The position numbers and the translations under genes were made by a program. The notes beneath the pieces were generated by a model. The model did no database searches, had not been told where the DNA came from, and saw nothing but the letters and a program-made list of their open reading frames with translations. 64,000 bases of DNA from Cyanobium sp. Aljojuca 7A6. GTDB taxonomy: Bacteria > Cyanobacteriota > Cyanobacteriia > PCC-6307 > Cyanobiaceae. Positions 1 to 9,537 of this stretch are shown piece after piece. The DNA lies in NCBI RefSeq assembly GCF_024346455.1, contig NZ_JAGQCY010000003.1, forward strand, positions 124,001 to 188,000. Direction: 5' to 3'. Numbering within the stretch: position 1 is the stretch's first letter; each line of letters begins with the position of its first letter.

Positions 1-360
1 GGGCGTGGGGGCCGGCCCAAGGGTGGGTTTGCCGGGCCGGTCGTCGCTGGCGGCAGGGGCGCTGGGGGTGGCTCCAGGGGCGGGAACGGCTGGGCTGGTG
101 GGGGTGGCTCCGGGGGCGGGAGCCTCTGGGGTACCGGACGGGGCAGGGGCGACGTCGGCCGGTGCGGCGAAAGGATCGGCTCCGGCCTGGGCCAGCGAGG
201 GCACTGGAGCCTGCCCCTCGCGCTTGGTTGGCGGACTCTCGGCCGCCCTGGCCTGGCCGCCTGTCAGCAGCAGGGCCACGAGCAGTGGCAGAGAGGCGGT
301 CGCCGCCCGGGGCGTGACGCTTCGAAGGGTGTGGGGCCTGCCGAGGCGAACGCCAATCAT
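1..360 (-). CDS. Secreted protein N-terminus, probably BamA/Omp85 (partial)
   Basis: This is the first 120 codons of a minus-strand gene that runs off the left edge, starting at an ATG at 360. The N-terminus has basic residues, a hydrophobic stretch (about residues 20-35) and an Ala-rich cleavage-like end (QARAA), so it should be exported. A low-complexity Pro/Ala-rich linker with repeated PAPGATP units follows. No POTRA or barrel domain lies inside the window. It sits directly downstream of purC, where related picocyanobacteria often carry the Omp85/BamA assembly factor; that identity is inferred from position only. Confidence 0.5.
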   Translation of the reverse strand, partial: MIGVRLGRPHTLRSVTPRAATASLPLLVALLLTGGQARAAESPPTKREGQAPVPSLAQAGADPFAAPADVAPAPSGTPEAPAPGATPTSPAVPAPGATPSAPAASDDRPGKPTLGPAPTP

Positions 361-403
361 GGATGTCGTCTGCAGAGCGGCCAGGCCGCAAATTCCGCTG
401 ACC

Positions 404-1162
404 TTACCCGTAGACCCGCGGTTCGGGACAGACCCCTTGGACCCGTTTGAGGACCTCCCCGTAGGCCTCGACAACACCGCCCAGGTCCTGGCGGAAACGG
501 TCCTTGTCCAGAATCCTTGCCTCGGTATCGCTCACCGACCGGTTCCAGAGGCGGCAGGTGTCGGGGCTGATCTCGTCCGCCACCACCAGTTCGCCGGTGG
601 TGGTGAACCCCAGTTCGATCTTGAAATCCACCAGTTCGAGCCCCACCTGGGCGAAGAGCTGGCGCAAGCCCTCGTTGACGCGGAAGGCGAGGGCTTGGAT
701 CGCCTTCAGCTGGGCGGGCGTCACCAGCTGGAGCCGCTCCAGCCGCGCTTCGCTGAGCAGGGGATCACCCAGGGCGTCATCTTTGTAATACAGATCCAGC
801 AAGGGCGGATCCAGTGGGGTGCCTGCCGGGATCGGCATCTGGCGGCAGAGGGAGCCGGCGGCCACGTTCCGCACCACCACTTCCACCGGTACCACCCGGA
901 CTGGCCGCACCATCATCCAGTGGTCCCCCTGCAGGCCCAGGTAGTGGGTGGGCACCCCCAGCCGTTCCAGGTGTTCGAACAGCAGGGCGGAGATGCGGCA
1001 ATTGAGGGCCCCCTTGCCAAGCAACTGGGCCTTCTTGAGGGCATTGAAGGCCGTGGCGTCGTCCTTGTACTCCACAGCCACCAGGTCGTCCTGGTCGGTG
1101 GCGTACACCCGCTTGGCCTTGCCTTCGTAGAGGAGGGGGCCGGTGGCTGGGGAGAGGGTCAT
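404..1162 (-). CDS. purC: Phosphoribosylaminoimidazole-succinocarboxamide synthase (SAICAR synthetase)
   Basis: PurC joins CAIR and aspartate with ATP to give SAICAR in purine synthesis. The 252-residue product opens with the family signature [12 protein letters not shown], has the VRNVAAGSL segment near residue 90, and the SPDTCRLW motif ([15 protein letters not shown]) in the C-terminal third. Its length is typical. The ATG at 1162 overlaps the stop of the upstream secreted-protein gene by four bases (ATGA), which suggests translational coupling. purD lies nearby on the opposite strand. A much longer open frame extends upstream but lacks family similarity there. Confidence 0.96.
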   Translation of the reverse strand: MTLSPATGPLLYEGKAKRVYATDQDDLVAVEYKDDATAFNALKKAQLLGKGALNCRISALLFEHLERLGVPTHYLGLQGDHWMMVRPVRVVPVEVVVRNVAAGSLCRQMPIPAGTPLDPPLLDLYYKDDALGDPLLSEARLERLQLVTPAQLKAIQALAFRVNEGLRQLFAQVGLELVDFKIELGFTTTGELVVADEISPDTCRLWNRSVSDTEARILDKDRFRQDLGGVVEAYGEVLKRVQGVCPEPRVYG

Positions 1163-2334
1163 GGGGCGGGTGTCGTGGTCGGGGCGGTTTCCGTCGCCGG
1201 TACCGGAAGATCGGCGGCATGGCCGCCGGGGTCGCGGGGGGAGCGCAGCTGGATCTCCAGCTGGCGGGTGCGCGGGGCCGAAGCCGGATCCTCGCGCCGC
1301 CAGCGCCATTCCCCATAGGCGTCGTCGATGCGGCCGCTGAGCCGCAGGCGCCGCTCCACGGCCCGCTCGGAGGGCAGGGCGGCCTGGGTGTCCAGCAGCT
1401 CCGCCACCAGACCCCAGGCCCCCGCCGCTGCCGCCTGGTCGAGGGCCGCCTCCATCAGGGCTTCCCGCTGTGGTGACGGCAGTTCTGCCAGCAGCGCCAC
1501 CGCCTGCTGCAGACGCAGGGCGCCCGCCAGGCCGCCCTGGCGGGCCCGCACCAGCAGTTCGCCTCCGACCCGGGGAAAGCCCCGCGATTCCAGGTGCAGG
1601 GCCAGGAGCTCCAGGGCGGAGCGGCTGATCACCGTGCCATCCTCCCGGCGCTGCAGCGGCAGGGCGATGGCCTCGAGGGACGTCCCGCTCTCCTGCCGAA
1701 GCCGCTCCAGGGCCAGGGCCGCCCGGCGGTGGTCCAGCCCCGCCGAGGCGGCGCGCCACTGCAGTTGCAACCACTGCACCCGCTCGGCTCCCGCTGCCGG
1801 GCCGAAACGGTTGAGCACGTCCATGGCTTCATTGGGCGCCCGGCAGCTGAGCAGCACGTCGGCGTTGGCCAGCACCACCTCCAGGGGCTGGGGGGCGGGA
1901 TGGAGCGTCAGCAGCCGCTGCTGCAGCTGCCTCAGGCGCTCACCCAGACCGGCCTCGGCGCTCTCGCGACAGGCCGCGTCGAGCTGCTCCAGGTCCCCGT
2001 CGCGGAGCAGGTAGGCGAACGCCTTCTCGCTGAGCAGCGGGGGCGTTTCCTCGGCCTCCTGTGTCGGCCCGGAGGGTCCGGCCTCCGCCGCATCAGTGGC
2101 AGGGAGCAGATTCGGTGCTTGGACTGGTTCCGCTCCCGGTGCGGTGGCTGCGGGGCTGGCCGCCGCAGCCACCGGTGGCGTGAACAGGCCCAGGATGGCC
2201 AGGGCTCCGAGGGTTCTCAGGAGCGACCTCCGCCACTCCGCCGGCCACCGCCGCCCACGCAGGGGCTGGCCATTGGTTGGGCCGGATCCGCTGAGTGGGA
2301 CGGCGGTTGTGGCGGCGGTCGGAGAGAATGGCAA
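1159..2334 (-). CDS. Conserved secreted protein of unknown function
   Basis: A 391-residue protein with a basic N-terminus ([17 protein letters not shown]) followed by a hydrophobic, Ala-rich segment at about residues 40-60, consistent with a signal peptide or anchor. A Pro/Ala/Glu-rich linker leads into a helical Leu/Ala/Arg-rich body that reads like degenerate TPR-type repeats. No catalytic motif is visible. It overlaps purC by four bases and is probably co-transcribed with it. The reading frame is supported by the purC overlap and by GC-rich third positions. Function not recognised. Confidence 0.72.
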   Translation of the reverse strand: MPFSPTAATTAVPLSGSGPTNGQPLRGRRWPAEWRRSLLRTLGALAILGLFTPPVAAAASPAATAPGAEPVQAPNLLPATDAAEAGPSGPTQEAEETPPLLSEKAFAYLLRDGDLEQLDAACRESAEAGLGERLRQLQQRLLTLHPAPQPLEVVLANADVLLSCRAPNEAMDVLNRFGPAAGAERVQWLQLQWRAASAGLDHRRAALALERLRQESGTSLEAIALPLQRREDGTVISRSALELLALHLESRGFPRVGGELLVRARQGGLAGALRLQQAVALLAELPSPQREALMEAALDQAAAAGAWGLVAELLDTQAALPSERAVERRLRLSGRIDDAYGEWRWRREDPASAPRTRQLEIQLRSPRDPGGHAADLPVPATETAPTTTPAP

Positions 2335-2448
2335 AGGGGAGTGGCAGCAAGGCAGGTGAAGGCAACTGGTGCAACACCCGTGCCAGCGCTCAACCTAGGG
2401 GAGCTCTCTTCCCCGATCCACCCCCCCTTTCCGCCCCCCTTTCTGCCA

Positions 2449-3807
2449 ATGGCTTCATCCACCATCGCCGATGTTCCCCCCGTCGGCCCGGTGCCGGCCA
2501 GGGTCCTGGTGGTGGGCGGCGGTGGACGCGAGAACGCCCTGGGCTGGGCCCTGGCGCGCTGTCCTGGGGTGGAGCAGGTGCTGGTGGCTCCCGGTAACGG
2601 CGGCACGTCGGATCTGGCGGGCTGCGGCCAGCTGGCCATCGCCGAAACCGACCAGGAGGCCCTGGCCGCGGCCTGCCGGGAGCGGGCCATTGACCTGGTG
2701 GTGGTCGGCCCGGAAGCGCCCCTGGCGGCCGGTCTGGCGGACCGGCTGCGCTCGGAGGGGCTGGCGGTCTTCGGCCCCGGTGCTGACGGGGCCCTGCTGG
2801 AGGCCAGCAAGCGCTGGGCCAAGGACCTGATGCGGGAAGCGGGTGTGCCCACGGCGGGGTACTGGGCGGCAACGTCCCGGCAGGAGGCCCTGGAGGCCCT
2901 GGAGCGGCATGGTCGCCCCCTGGTGGTGAAGGCCGATGGCCTGGCGGCCGGTAAGGGGGTGACGGTGGCCGACAGCCTCGAGCAGTGCCGGGACGCCATC
3001 GAGGAGGTGTTCGCGGGCCGCTTCCAGACCGGCGCTCCCGATGGAACCGACGCCGCCCCCTCCCTGGTGCTGGAGGAGCGGCTGCATGGCCCGGAGGTAT
3101 CGGTGTTCGCCCTCACCGACGGCCGCACCATGGTGCTGCTGCCCCCGGCCCAGGACCACAAGCGCATCGGCGAGGGGGACACCGGCCCCAACACCGGCGG
3201 CATGGGGGCCTACGCCCCCGCCCGGCTGCTGGATCGGGCAGGGCTGGAGCAGGTGCGCCAGCTGGTGCTGGAGCCGATCCTGGCGGCCCTGCGGGCCCGG
3301 GGCATCGACTACCGCGGCGTGATCTTCGCGGGCCTGATGCTCACCGAGGAGGGTCTGCAGGTGATTGAGTTCAACTGCCGCTTCGGCGACCCGGAATGCG
3401 AGACCCTGATGCCGCTGCTGGGCCCGGAGCTGGCCAGGGTGTTGCTCGCCTGCGCCACCGGCCGTCTGGAAGGGGCTCCTCCACTGACGATCGAGCCCCG
3501 CTGCAGTGCCTGCGTGATCGCCGCCGCCGAGGGCTATCCCGGCGAGGTGCGTCGTGGTGATCCCATCCATGGCGACCTGGCGGACCACCCGGATCTGCAG
3601 CTGTTTCACGCCGGCAGTCGCCGGGGTGAGGATGGTCACGTGGTCACCGCTGGAGGCCGGGTGCTGGCTGTGGTGGCCCAGGCAGAGGACTTCGATACCG
3701 CCTTCGAACGGGCCTACGCCGGCCTGGGACGGGTGGGCTTCAAGGGCATGGTTTACCGCCGTGACATCGGCCACCAGGTGCGGACGCTACCGCCGGTGCG
3801 GCCGTGA
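2449..3807 (+). CDS. purD: Phosphoribosylamine-glycine ligase (GAR synthetase)
   Basis: PurD ligates phosphoribosylamine and glycine with ATP, the second step of purine synthesis. The 452-residue product has the N-terminal VLVVGGGGRENALGW motif, the ATP-grasp section (VVKADGLAAGKGV, about residue 160), and the PurD signature NTGGMGAYAP followed by IEFNCRFGDPE. The ATG at 2449 follows a pyrimidine-rich leader and adds about 20 residues ahead of the conserved core. The frame is open further upstream, but that part is antisense to the secreted-protein gene. Its TGA overlaps the GTG start of nblS. Confidence 0.96.
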   Translation: MASSTIADVPPVGPVPARVLVVGGGGRENALGWALARCPGVEQVLVAPGNGGTSDLAGCGQLAIAETDQEALAAACRERAIDLVVVGPEAPLAAGLADRLRSEGLAVFGPGADGALLEASKRWAKDLMREAGVPTAGYWAATSRQEALEALERHGRPLVVKADGLAAGKGVTVADSLEQCRDAIEEVFAGRFQTGAPDGTDAAPSLVLEERLHGPEVSVFALTDGRTMVLLPPAQDHKRIGEGDTGPNTGGMGAYAPARLLDRAGLEQVRQLVLEPILAALRARGIDYRGVIFAGLMLTEEGLQVIEFNCRFGDPECETLMPLLGPELARVLLACATGRLEGAPPLTIEPRCSACVIAAAEGYPGEVRRGDPIHGDLADHPDLQLFHAGSRRGEDGHVVTAGGRVLAVVAQAEDFDTAFERAYAGLGRVGFKGMVYRRDIGHQVRTLPPVRP

Positions 3808-5858
3808 CGCTCAGCGATCCAGGGTCCGCCCGGACCAGCACCGAACCGGCCGATTCCCTGAACCTCTGGCGGGCGCGGCTGCGGCGTTGGTGGGCTGAGT
3901 TCAGCCTGCAGACGAAACTTCTGGCGGTCGCCACCCTCGTGGTGAGCCTGCTGATGACGGGCATCACTTTCCTGGCGCTCAACGGCATCCAGCGCGATGC
4001 CCGGACGAGCGACACCCGCTTTGCCCGGGACCTCGGGCTGCTGCTGTCGGCCAACGTCACCCCCCTGGTGGCGGAGGGCAACGACCGCGAACTGGCTTCG
4101 GTCGCCGAACGCTTCTGGCAGTCCAGCCGCAGCCTTCGCTACATCTTCTTCGCCGATTCCGACGGCGTGATCTATCTGGGCATTCCCATGGGTGGCAGCA
4201 CCGGCAGGGGCGAGCGGGTGCTCAGTCGCCGATTGGAGCTGCCTGCCGACATCCAGCGCCGCCCCGACAATCCCCTGATCCGCCAGCACCTCACTCCGGA
4301 CGGCCAGGTCACCGATGTGTTCGTGCCGATGGTGAGCGACGGCCGCTATCTGGGCGTGGTGGCCCTGGGCATCAACCCCAACGAAACGCTCCTGGCCAGT
4401 GCCGCCCTCACCCGTGAAGTGACCGTGGCGGTGTTCATCTCCATCTGGGTGCTGGTGATCCTGGGCTCGGTGTTCAACGCCCTCACGATCACCCAGCCGG
4501 TGAAGGAGCTCCTGCGGGGGGTGCGTTCGATCGCCGGTGGCAACTTCGAGACCCGCATCGCCCTTCCGGTAGGGGGTGAGTTGGGTGAGCTTCTCAACGG
4601 GTTCAACACCATGGCCTCCCAGTTGGAGGTCTACAAGGCGGCCAACATCGAGGAGCTCACGGCCGCCCAGGTCAAGCAACAGTCGCTGATCGCCACCATG
4701 GCCGATGGGGCGGTGCTGCTCGACGCTGAAGGACTCATCGTTCTGGCCAACCCAACGGCCAGGCGCCTGTTCCGCTGGGAGGGCCGCAACCTGGAGGGCA
4801 GCGAACTGGCCGGCGAATTGCCCGATCGGCTGGCGATGGAACTGCACGATCCGCTCGAGAGCCTGATCCTGAGCGAGCGGGACAACACGGAGGTGCGCTG
4901 CAGTTTCGGTGATCCCGCCCGTACACTGCGCATCGTGCTCCAGTCGGTGCGGGACGCCAGCGGCGAGAGCCTCAAGGGCATCGCCATGACCATCCAGGAC
5001 CTGACCCGGGAGGTGGAGCTGAATGCCGCCCAGAGCCGCTTCATCAGCAATGTCTCCCACGAGCTGCGCACCCCCCTTTGCAACATCAAGAGCTATGTGG
5101 AGACGCTCCACGACATGGGCGATCTGCTCAGCCCCGAAGAACAGAAGGAATTCCTGAGCATCGCCAACGCCGAAACCGACCGGCTGTCGCGGCTGGTCAC
5201 GGATGTGCTGGACCTGTCCAGGCTGGAGTCGGACCGGGTCTGGCAGCTGGAGCCCATGGACCTTGCCCCGGCCATCGAGCAGACCCTGCGCACCTACCGG
5301 CTGAACGCGGAGGAGAAGGGAGTCATCCTGATCTTTGCCGGCGACCAGCACCTGCCCCGGGTTCGTGGCAACTGGGATCTGCTGCTGCAGGTGTTCGACA
5401 ACCTGGTCGGCAACGCCCTCAAGTTCACCCAAGGCGGCGGTCAGCTGCTGCTGCGGGCCTACCCCTGGCCCGACCACTGCCTGCTGGATCCAGGGGCCAG
5501 CCCGGGCGATCACCCCTCCTGTGCCCTCACCTCACCCCTGCCCCGGCTGCGGGTCGAGATTGCCGACAGCGGCTGCGGCATCTCCGAGGCCGACCAGGCG
5601 CGGATCTTCGAGCGCTTCTTCCGGGTGGAAAATGCCGTGCATACCGAGGCCGGCACCGGCCTGGGACTCTCGATCGTGCGCGGCATCCTCGAGAAGCACG
5701 GCAGCCAGGCCCGGATGGCCAGCGAGCCAGGCGTGGGCACCACCTTCTGGTTCGATCTGCCCCTGGAGGACGCCGACGGCGATGAATTGCAGGTTCTGGT
5801 GGAGCGATCCTCGGCTATGGCCGACATGGACAAGGAACGGAGAATCCCCGTTGGTTGA
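3804..5858 (+). CDS. nblS: NblS/Hik33 (DspA)-type sensor histidine kinase
   Basis: A 684-residue membrane sensor kinase. The order is TM1 (about 38-60), an extracytoplasmic sensor region, TM2 (about 205-230), HAMP (NFETRIALPVGGELGELLNGF region), a PAS-like segment, HisKA with phospho-accepting His419 in SNVSHELRTP, and an HATPase domain (NALKFTQGG; GTGLGLSIVRGIL). This architecture and the sequence match NblS/Hik33, the essential cyanobacterial regulator of high-light, nutrient and phycobilisome-degradation responses. It starts at GTG 3804, overlapping the purD stop (GTGA). Linkage to purD supports the NblS assignment over a generic kinase. Confidence 0.9.
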   Translation: MTLSDPGSARTSTEPADSLNLWRARLRRWWAEFSLQTKLLAVATLVVSLLMTGITFLALNGIQRDARTSDTRFARDLGLLLSANVTPLVAEGNDRELASVAERFWQSSRSLRYIFFADSDGVIYLGIPMGGSTGRGERVLSRRLELPADIQRRPDNPLIRQHLTPDGQVTDVFVPMVSDGRYLGVVALGINPNETLLASAALTREVTVAVFISIWVLVILGSVFNALTITQPVKELLRGVRSIAGGNFETRIALPVGGELGELLNGFNTMASQLEVYKAANIEELTAAQVKQQSLIATMADGAVLLDAEGLIVLANPTARRLFRWEGRNLEGSELAGELPDRLAMELHDPLESLILSERDNTEVRCSFGDPARTLRIVLQSVRDASGESLKGIAMTIQDLTREVELNAAQSRFISNVSHELRTPLCNIKSYVETLHDMGDLLSPEEQKEFLSIANAETDRLSRLVTDVLDLSRLESDRVWQLEPMDLAPAIEQTLRTYRLNAEEKGVILIFAGDQHLPRVRGNWDLLLQVFDNLVGNALKFTQGGGQLLLRAYPWPDHCLLDPGASPGDHPSCALTSPLPRLRVEIADSGCGISEADQARIFERFFRVENAVHTEAGTGLGLSIVRGILEKHGSQARMASEPGVGTTFWFDLPLEDADGDELQVLVERSSAMADMDKERRIPVG

Positions 5859-5967
5859 ACGGCAGGCCTCCGTTTTCATCCTCCTGAAATGCTGATGAGA
5901 AGTTGAGCTTTGGGGAGTTGTCGGTTGTTCCTTTAGGATCCAGTCATTACGGCAATCTCTACCGAGA

Positions 5968-6747
5968 ATGAATGTCTTCATCCATATCGGAACCCACAAG
6001 ACCGGAACAACCTCAATTCAAGCTTTCCTGAGGAGTCATGCCCGTGAACTTGCTCAATCAGGAATTCTTGTTCCTTTGGTGGGTACACTTTCCGAGTCTT
6101 CTGGCCATCACAATCTGGCGTTCCAGCTAAATGGGGATAGTCGCTACGATTCAAGGCTTGGTAGATTGAGCGAATTGGTCGATGAGTTGCGTCATTCCAC
6201 CGCTCTCAGGGCCGTGATCAGTAGCGAGGACTTTTCTGGTTTAGTGGATAGACCTGATCGAGTGCAACACCTCGAGAGTACGCTCCGTCGTGCAGGGCAT
6301 TCCGTGACCTGGGTGATGTTCATTCGACGCGTCGATGACTACTCGGAATCTCTCTACACGACGATGTGGGGAAGTGGTGTGCGTCCCAGGTTTGGCTACC
6401 CAGGCTTTGTTCTTTCCATTCTGGCCTATGGCAAGTATTCTCAGAATCAAAGATTTGGAGGTTCGGTGCATTATTGTGATTTCACCGCCTTTGTCCGTCG
6501 CTGGCGAGAAGCTTCGGAATCTCGACTGCTCCTTCGCGACTACGATCAGGCTGTTTCTGCGGAGGGCCTCCTGCCCTGTTTCTTGAAGATCATTGCGGCT
6601 CCAGACACTCTCCTTGTCGCCGCTGAAACTGACTCGCCCCGGCTGAATGGTCGGATTGAGCGCATCACGCGGCGCTACCGACGATGGCTTCGCCCGCTGC
6701 TGATGGCCCGCTTCCACAACTCTAATCTGAGTCTGATCAATGGCTGA
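5968..6747 (+). CDS. Sulfotransferase-like P-loop protein, copy 1
   Basis: A 259-residue protein beginning IHIGTHKTGTTSIQAFL, a P-loop matching the 5'-phosphosulfate-binding loop of PAPS-dependent sulfotransferases. Further motifs shared with its neighbour are SGHHNLAFQL, RRVDDYSESLY and DYDQAVS. It ends with a basic stretch (RITRRYRRW). Family membership rests on the P-loop; the substrate cannot be told, though cell-surface sugars are typical of such proteins. Base composition is visibly lower in GC than the flanking nblS and kaiC, suggesting transfer. It is a tandem paralogue of the next gene. Confidence 0.72.
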   Translation: MNVFIHIGTHKTGTTSIQAFLRSHARELAQSGILVPLVGTLSESSGHHNLAFQLNGDSRYDSRLGRLSELVDELRHSTALRAVISSEDFSGLVDRPDRVQHLESTLRRAGHSVTWVMFIRRVDDYSESLYTTMWGSGVRPRFGYPGFVLSILAYGKYSQNQRFGGSVHYCDFTAFVRRWREASESRLLLRDYDQAVSAEGLLPCFLKIIAAPDTLLVAAETDSPRLNGRIERITRRYRRWLRPLLMARFHNSNLSLING

Positions 6748-6766
6748 GGAGTCGTCTCTCTGCGCG

Positions 6767-6772
6767 TATAAT
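6767..6772 (+). promoter_or_regulatory. Possible -10 element before sulfotransferase copy 2
   Basis: A TATAAT hexamer lies 26 bases before the ATG of the second sulfotransferase-like gene, in the 51-base spacer between the paralogues. No convincing TTGACA-like -35 is seen at the right distance, so this is a weak call. Confidence 0.3.
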
Positions 6773-6798
6773 TCCAATGCGTTTGGTCGCGCCTGTTG

Positions 6799-7551
6799 AT
6801 GCATCTGTTCATCCATATCGGCGATCACAAGACCGGAACCACATCCATCCAAGCGTTTCTGAGGCGGCAGGCAGGCAAGCTTGCCTCGGTGGGAATCAAT
6901 GTGCCAACAACGGGCACCTATTCAGAAGAGTCCGGCCATCACAATCTCGCTTTTCAGCTCATTGGAGACAGGCGATGGAATCAGACCCATGGTGGCTTGG
7001 ATGAGCTGGTGGCTGAGTTGCGTTGCTGTCGACAGCCCCAAGCGGTGATGAGTTGCGAGGACTTCAGTCTGTTGGTCGCGCATCCGGAAGGTCTGAAACG
7101 TCTGGAATCAACGCTTCAAGCGGAGGGGCACACCCTCTGCTGGTTGATGTTCCTGCGTCGTGTTGACGACTACTCCGAGTCGTTGTATTGCGAGCTGAAG
7201 CGTCATGGATTTCAACCTCGCCTTGGGTATCCAGGTTTTGTTTTGAATTTTCTGCTCCATGGCAGGTATCATTCCAAATTTTGCGATTACGACGCCTTTG
7301 TCAGAGAGTGGCGGCGCCTTTCAGCATCCCCTCTGCATCTTTTTGACTACGACCAGGCCGTTAGCGATGGAGGCGTTTTACCCCGCTTCTTGGCGGAGAT
7401 CGGTGCTCCAGCCTCCCTGGTTGAAGACGGTACCACGCATCCTGTTCTGAACCGCCGCCGCGAGCTCGCGACACGACACTTTCGTCGACTGTTCCGGGCT
7501 CTGCTGATGGCCCGCTTCCACCGCTCCAACCTGCGGGTCCTGCAGGCCTGA
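6799..7551 (+). CDS. Sulfotransferase-like P-loop protein, copy 2
   Basis: A 250-residue paralogue of the preceding gene. It has the same P-loop (HIGDHKTGTTSIQAFL) and the same SGHHNLAFQL, RRVDDYSESLY and DYDQAVSDGG blocks in the same order, and ends similarly (LLMARFHRSNL). A TTG directly precedes the ATG at 6799; the ATG is preferred. The pair most likely arose by local duplication. GC is lower than in the neighbours. Only 14 bases separate its stop from the convergent kaiC stop. Substrate unknown. Confidence 0.72.
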   Translation: MHLFIHIGDHKTGTTSIQAFLRRQAGKLASVGINVPTTGTYSEESGHHNLAFQLIGDRRWNQTHGGLDELVAELRCCRQPQAVMSCEDFSLLVAHPEGLKRLESTLQAEGHTLCWLMFLRRVDDYSESLYCELKRHGFQPRLGYPGFVLNFLLHGRYHSKFCDYDAFVREWRRLSASPLHLFDYDQAVSDGGVLPRFLAEIGAPASLVEDGTTHPVLNRRRELATRHFRRLFRALLMARFHRSNLRVLQA

Positions 7552-7565
7552 AGTTTTCCTCCTGG

Positions 7566-9110
7566 TCAGTTCTCCCCATCCACGCTGCGCATGATGCGCC
7601 CCAGATCGGCCCGTTCATCGGTGGTGATGCGATGGGGAACACCGCTGATGATGCGCTCGAAATTGGCGAAGGAATCCTTGATCTCCGGCCCATTGCCCGT
7701 GATCACGAACTCGCGGATGCCCTTGTCGTGCCAGGAGCCGCGCATCTTGAACACGTTCAGGGCCCGGGCCATCTCGCCGCGGATCTCTACATACTGCAGC
7801 AGCAGAATGGTGTCGGTGATGGTGGAGATGTGGGAATCGGTGATCGAGTGGCTGCCCATGAACTCCTCGGAGGTGTTAGTGAAGAAGCCCGCGATCTCCT
7901 CCTGCTTCGCATAGCCCGTCACCCCGATCACAAACTGCCGGAAGGCATTGTGGCTGACGCCCCTGGCCAGGGCGGAAAGGGAATCAATCGCCATCCTGGA
8001 CGGTTTGAACTCGCTGATCTCCGTCTTGATGATCTGCAGGTGATCCTCCAGGCCGGTGGACTCTGGATAGGCGCAGATGATCTTGAGCAGACCGTCCTGC
8101 TCCATCTGCTCAAAATCGATGCCCCAACTGGTGGCGTTGCGTAGCAGCTGGGAGCGGGATTCCTCGTAGGCGAACAGGATCGCCCGCTCCTTGCTGCGGC
8201 AGGCATCTTCCACGAACTTGCTGACCAGCAGGGTCTTGCCGGTGCCCGTGGCGCCGGTTGCCAGGATGATGGAGTCCTTGAAGAAGCCCCCGCCGCACAT
8301 TTCATCGAGCCGGGGAACGCCGGAACTGAGGCGCACGTTGGAGGAGCGCTGGGTGAGACGCATCGCCCCCAGTGGGAACACACTGATTCCGTGGCTGCCC
8401 ATGGTGAAAGGGAACTCCCCTTTCATATGGGTGGTGCCACGGAGCTTGAGCACTTCCACCGTGCGACGCCGCCGTTCCCCCTCCAGCACGTTGCGCAGGA
8501 TCACCACGTTGTCGGAGACGAACTCCTCGACGCCGTAACGGGCGATGGCTCCATACTCGTCAACCCGTTCGGTGGTCATCACCGTGGTGACCCCGATCTC
8601 CTTGAGGCGGGCGATCAGTCGAAAGATCTCCCGGCGCACTACGGAGATGGCGTCGTACTGCTGAAAGACGGCCGTGATGGAATCGATCGCCACACGCTTC
8701 GCTTTGTATTTCCGGATCGCGTAGTGGATTCGTTCGATCAGGCCGGAAAGGTCGAAACTTCCTGAGACTTCCTGGCCATCGGGATCCGGAGAGGCATCAA
8801 GGACAAACAGCTTGTTCTGCTCCACCATTTCCTGCAGGTTCCAACCGAAGCTGGAGGCATTGCGAAGGATGTCGAGAGGAGATTCCTCGAAGGTGACGAA
8901 AATTCCGTGTTCGTTGAACTGGCGGATCCCATTGCAGAGAAAATTCAACGAGAAGACCGTTTTCCCTGTCCCTGAGGTTCCGCTGATCAAGGTCGATCGG
9001 CCGATCGGCAAACCACCATGGCAGATGTCATCTAAGCCTTCGATCCCCGTGGGAAGCTTCTGCATCTGCATCCGGTTGGCTGCGGGGTCGTGGTCGTTGG
9101 GATCCGGCAT
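7566..9110 (-). CDS. kaiC: Circadian clock protein KaiC (autokinase/ATPase)
   Basis: KaiC is the hexameric double-RecA ATPase whose phosphorylation cycle keeps circadian time. The 514-residue product has Walker A GTSGTGKT (44-51) in CI with the catalytic-type FEESP, and a second Walker A GATGTGKT in CII. The phosphorylation pair is intact in DSHISTITD (Ser429/Thr430, equivalent to S431/T432 of S. elongatus). The frame extends upstream to 9251, but that part overlaps kaiB and is not KaiC-like, so the ATG at 9110 (MPDPNDHD) is chosen, 55 bases after kaiB. Confidence 0.97.
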   Translation of the reverse strand: MPDPNDHDPAANRMQMQKLPTGIEGLDDICHGGLPIGRSTLISGTSGTGKTVFSLNFLCNGIRQFNEHGIFVTFEESPLDILRNASSFGWNLQEMVEQNKLFVLDASPDPDGQEVSGSFDLSGLIERIHYAIRKYKAKRVAIDSITAVFQQYDAISVVRREIFRLIARLKEIGVTTVMTTERVDEYGAIARYGVEEFVSDNVVILRNVLEGERRRRTVEVLKLRGTTHMKGEFPFTMGSHGISVFPLGAMRLTQRSSNVRLSSGVPRLDEMCGGGFFKDSIILATGATGTGKTLLVSKFVEDACRSKERAILFAYEESRSQLLRNATSWGIDFEQMEQDGLLKIICAYPESTGLEDHLQIIKTEISEFKPSRMAIDSLSALARGVSHNAFRQFVIGVTGYAKQEEIAGFFTNTSEEFMGSHSITDSHISTITDTILLLQYVEIRGEMARALNVFKMRGSWHDKGIREFVITGNGPEIKDSFANFERIISGVPHRITTDERADLGRIMRSVDGEN

Positions 9111-9165
9111 CGAAGGGATGGAAGGGGGGCTGGGTGTGCTGGGAGTTGGCCTGGCCAGTGCGGCC

Positions 9166-9528
9166 TCAGGAGGATTCGGGAGGGGAAGCTTCACCGCCCG
9201 CTTCGAGATCGTCGATGTCCAGCTTGAAGTCCTCGTCCGAGAGTTCTTCATAGAGGAGATCGAGGCCGATCAATACCCGATCCCGGTCGGAGAGATCGCC
9301 GATGATCCGCCGCACGGGTGGCGGCAGGATCTTTGCCAGGGTGGGCGTAGCCAGGATCTTGTCTTCTTCGGCCAGTTGTGGATTCTTGAGAACGTCAATC
9401 ACCTTGAGGGCGTAAACCCCACGGAACTCGGATTCGAGGATGTCGCGTAGCGTTTTCAGGGCCCGCATGGAATTGGGGGTGTTGCCTGCCACGTAGAGCT
9501 TGAGGATGTAGGTCTTGCGGAATGTCAT
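9166..9528 (-). CDS. kaiB: Circadian clock protein KaiB
   Basis: KaiB is the fold-switching thioredoxin-like protein that binds KaiC and sequesters KaiA. The 120-residue product starts [16 protein letters not shown] and contains [19 protein letters not shown] and [20 protein letters not shown], all hallmarks of KaiB. It is longer than S. elongatus KaiB (about 102 residues) through an acidic C-terminal tail ([12 protein letters not shown]) like that of picocyanobacterial forms. It lies 9 bases after kaiA and before kaiC, all on the minus strand, consistent with a kaiABC operon. Confidence 0.97.
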   Translation of the reverse strand: MTFRKTYILKLYVAGNTPNSMRALKTLRDILESEFRGVYALKVIDVLKNPQLAEEDKILATPTLAKILPPPVRRIIGDLSDRDRVLIGLDLLYEELSDEDFKLDIDDLEAGGEASPPESS

Positions 9529-9537
9529 GGCGGTGGC

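Noticed and set aside
5-1318. Plus-strand open frame across the purC region
   Set aside because: Gly/Ala-rich shadow of purC and the partial secreted protein; no recognisable motif.
9111-9251. KaiC N-terminal extension of 47 residues
   Set aside because: That stretch overlaps kaiB in another frame and is Ser/Pro-rich without KaiC similarity; the ATG at 9110 gives the normal length.
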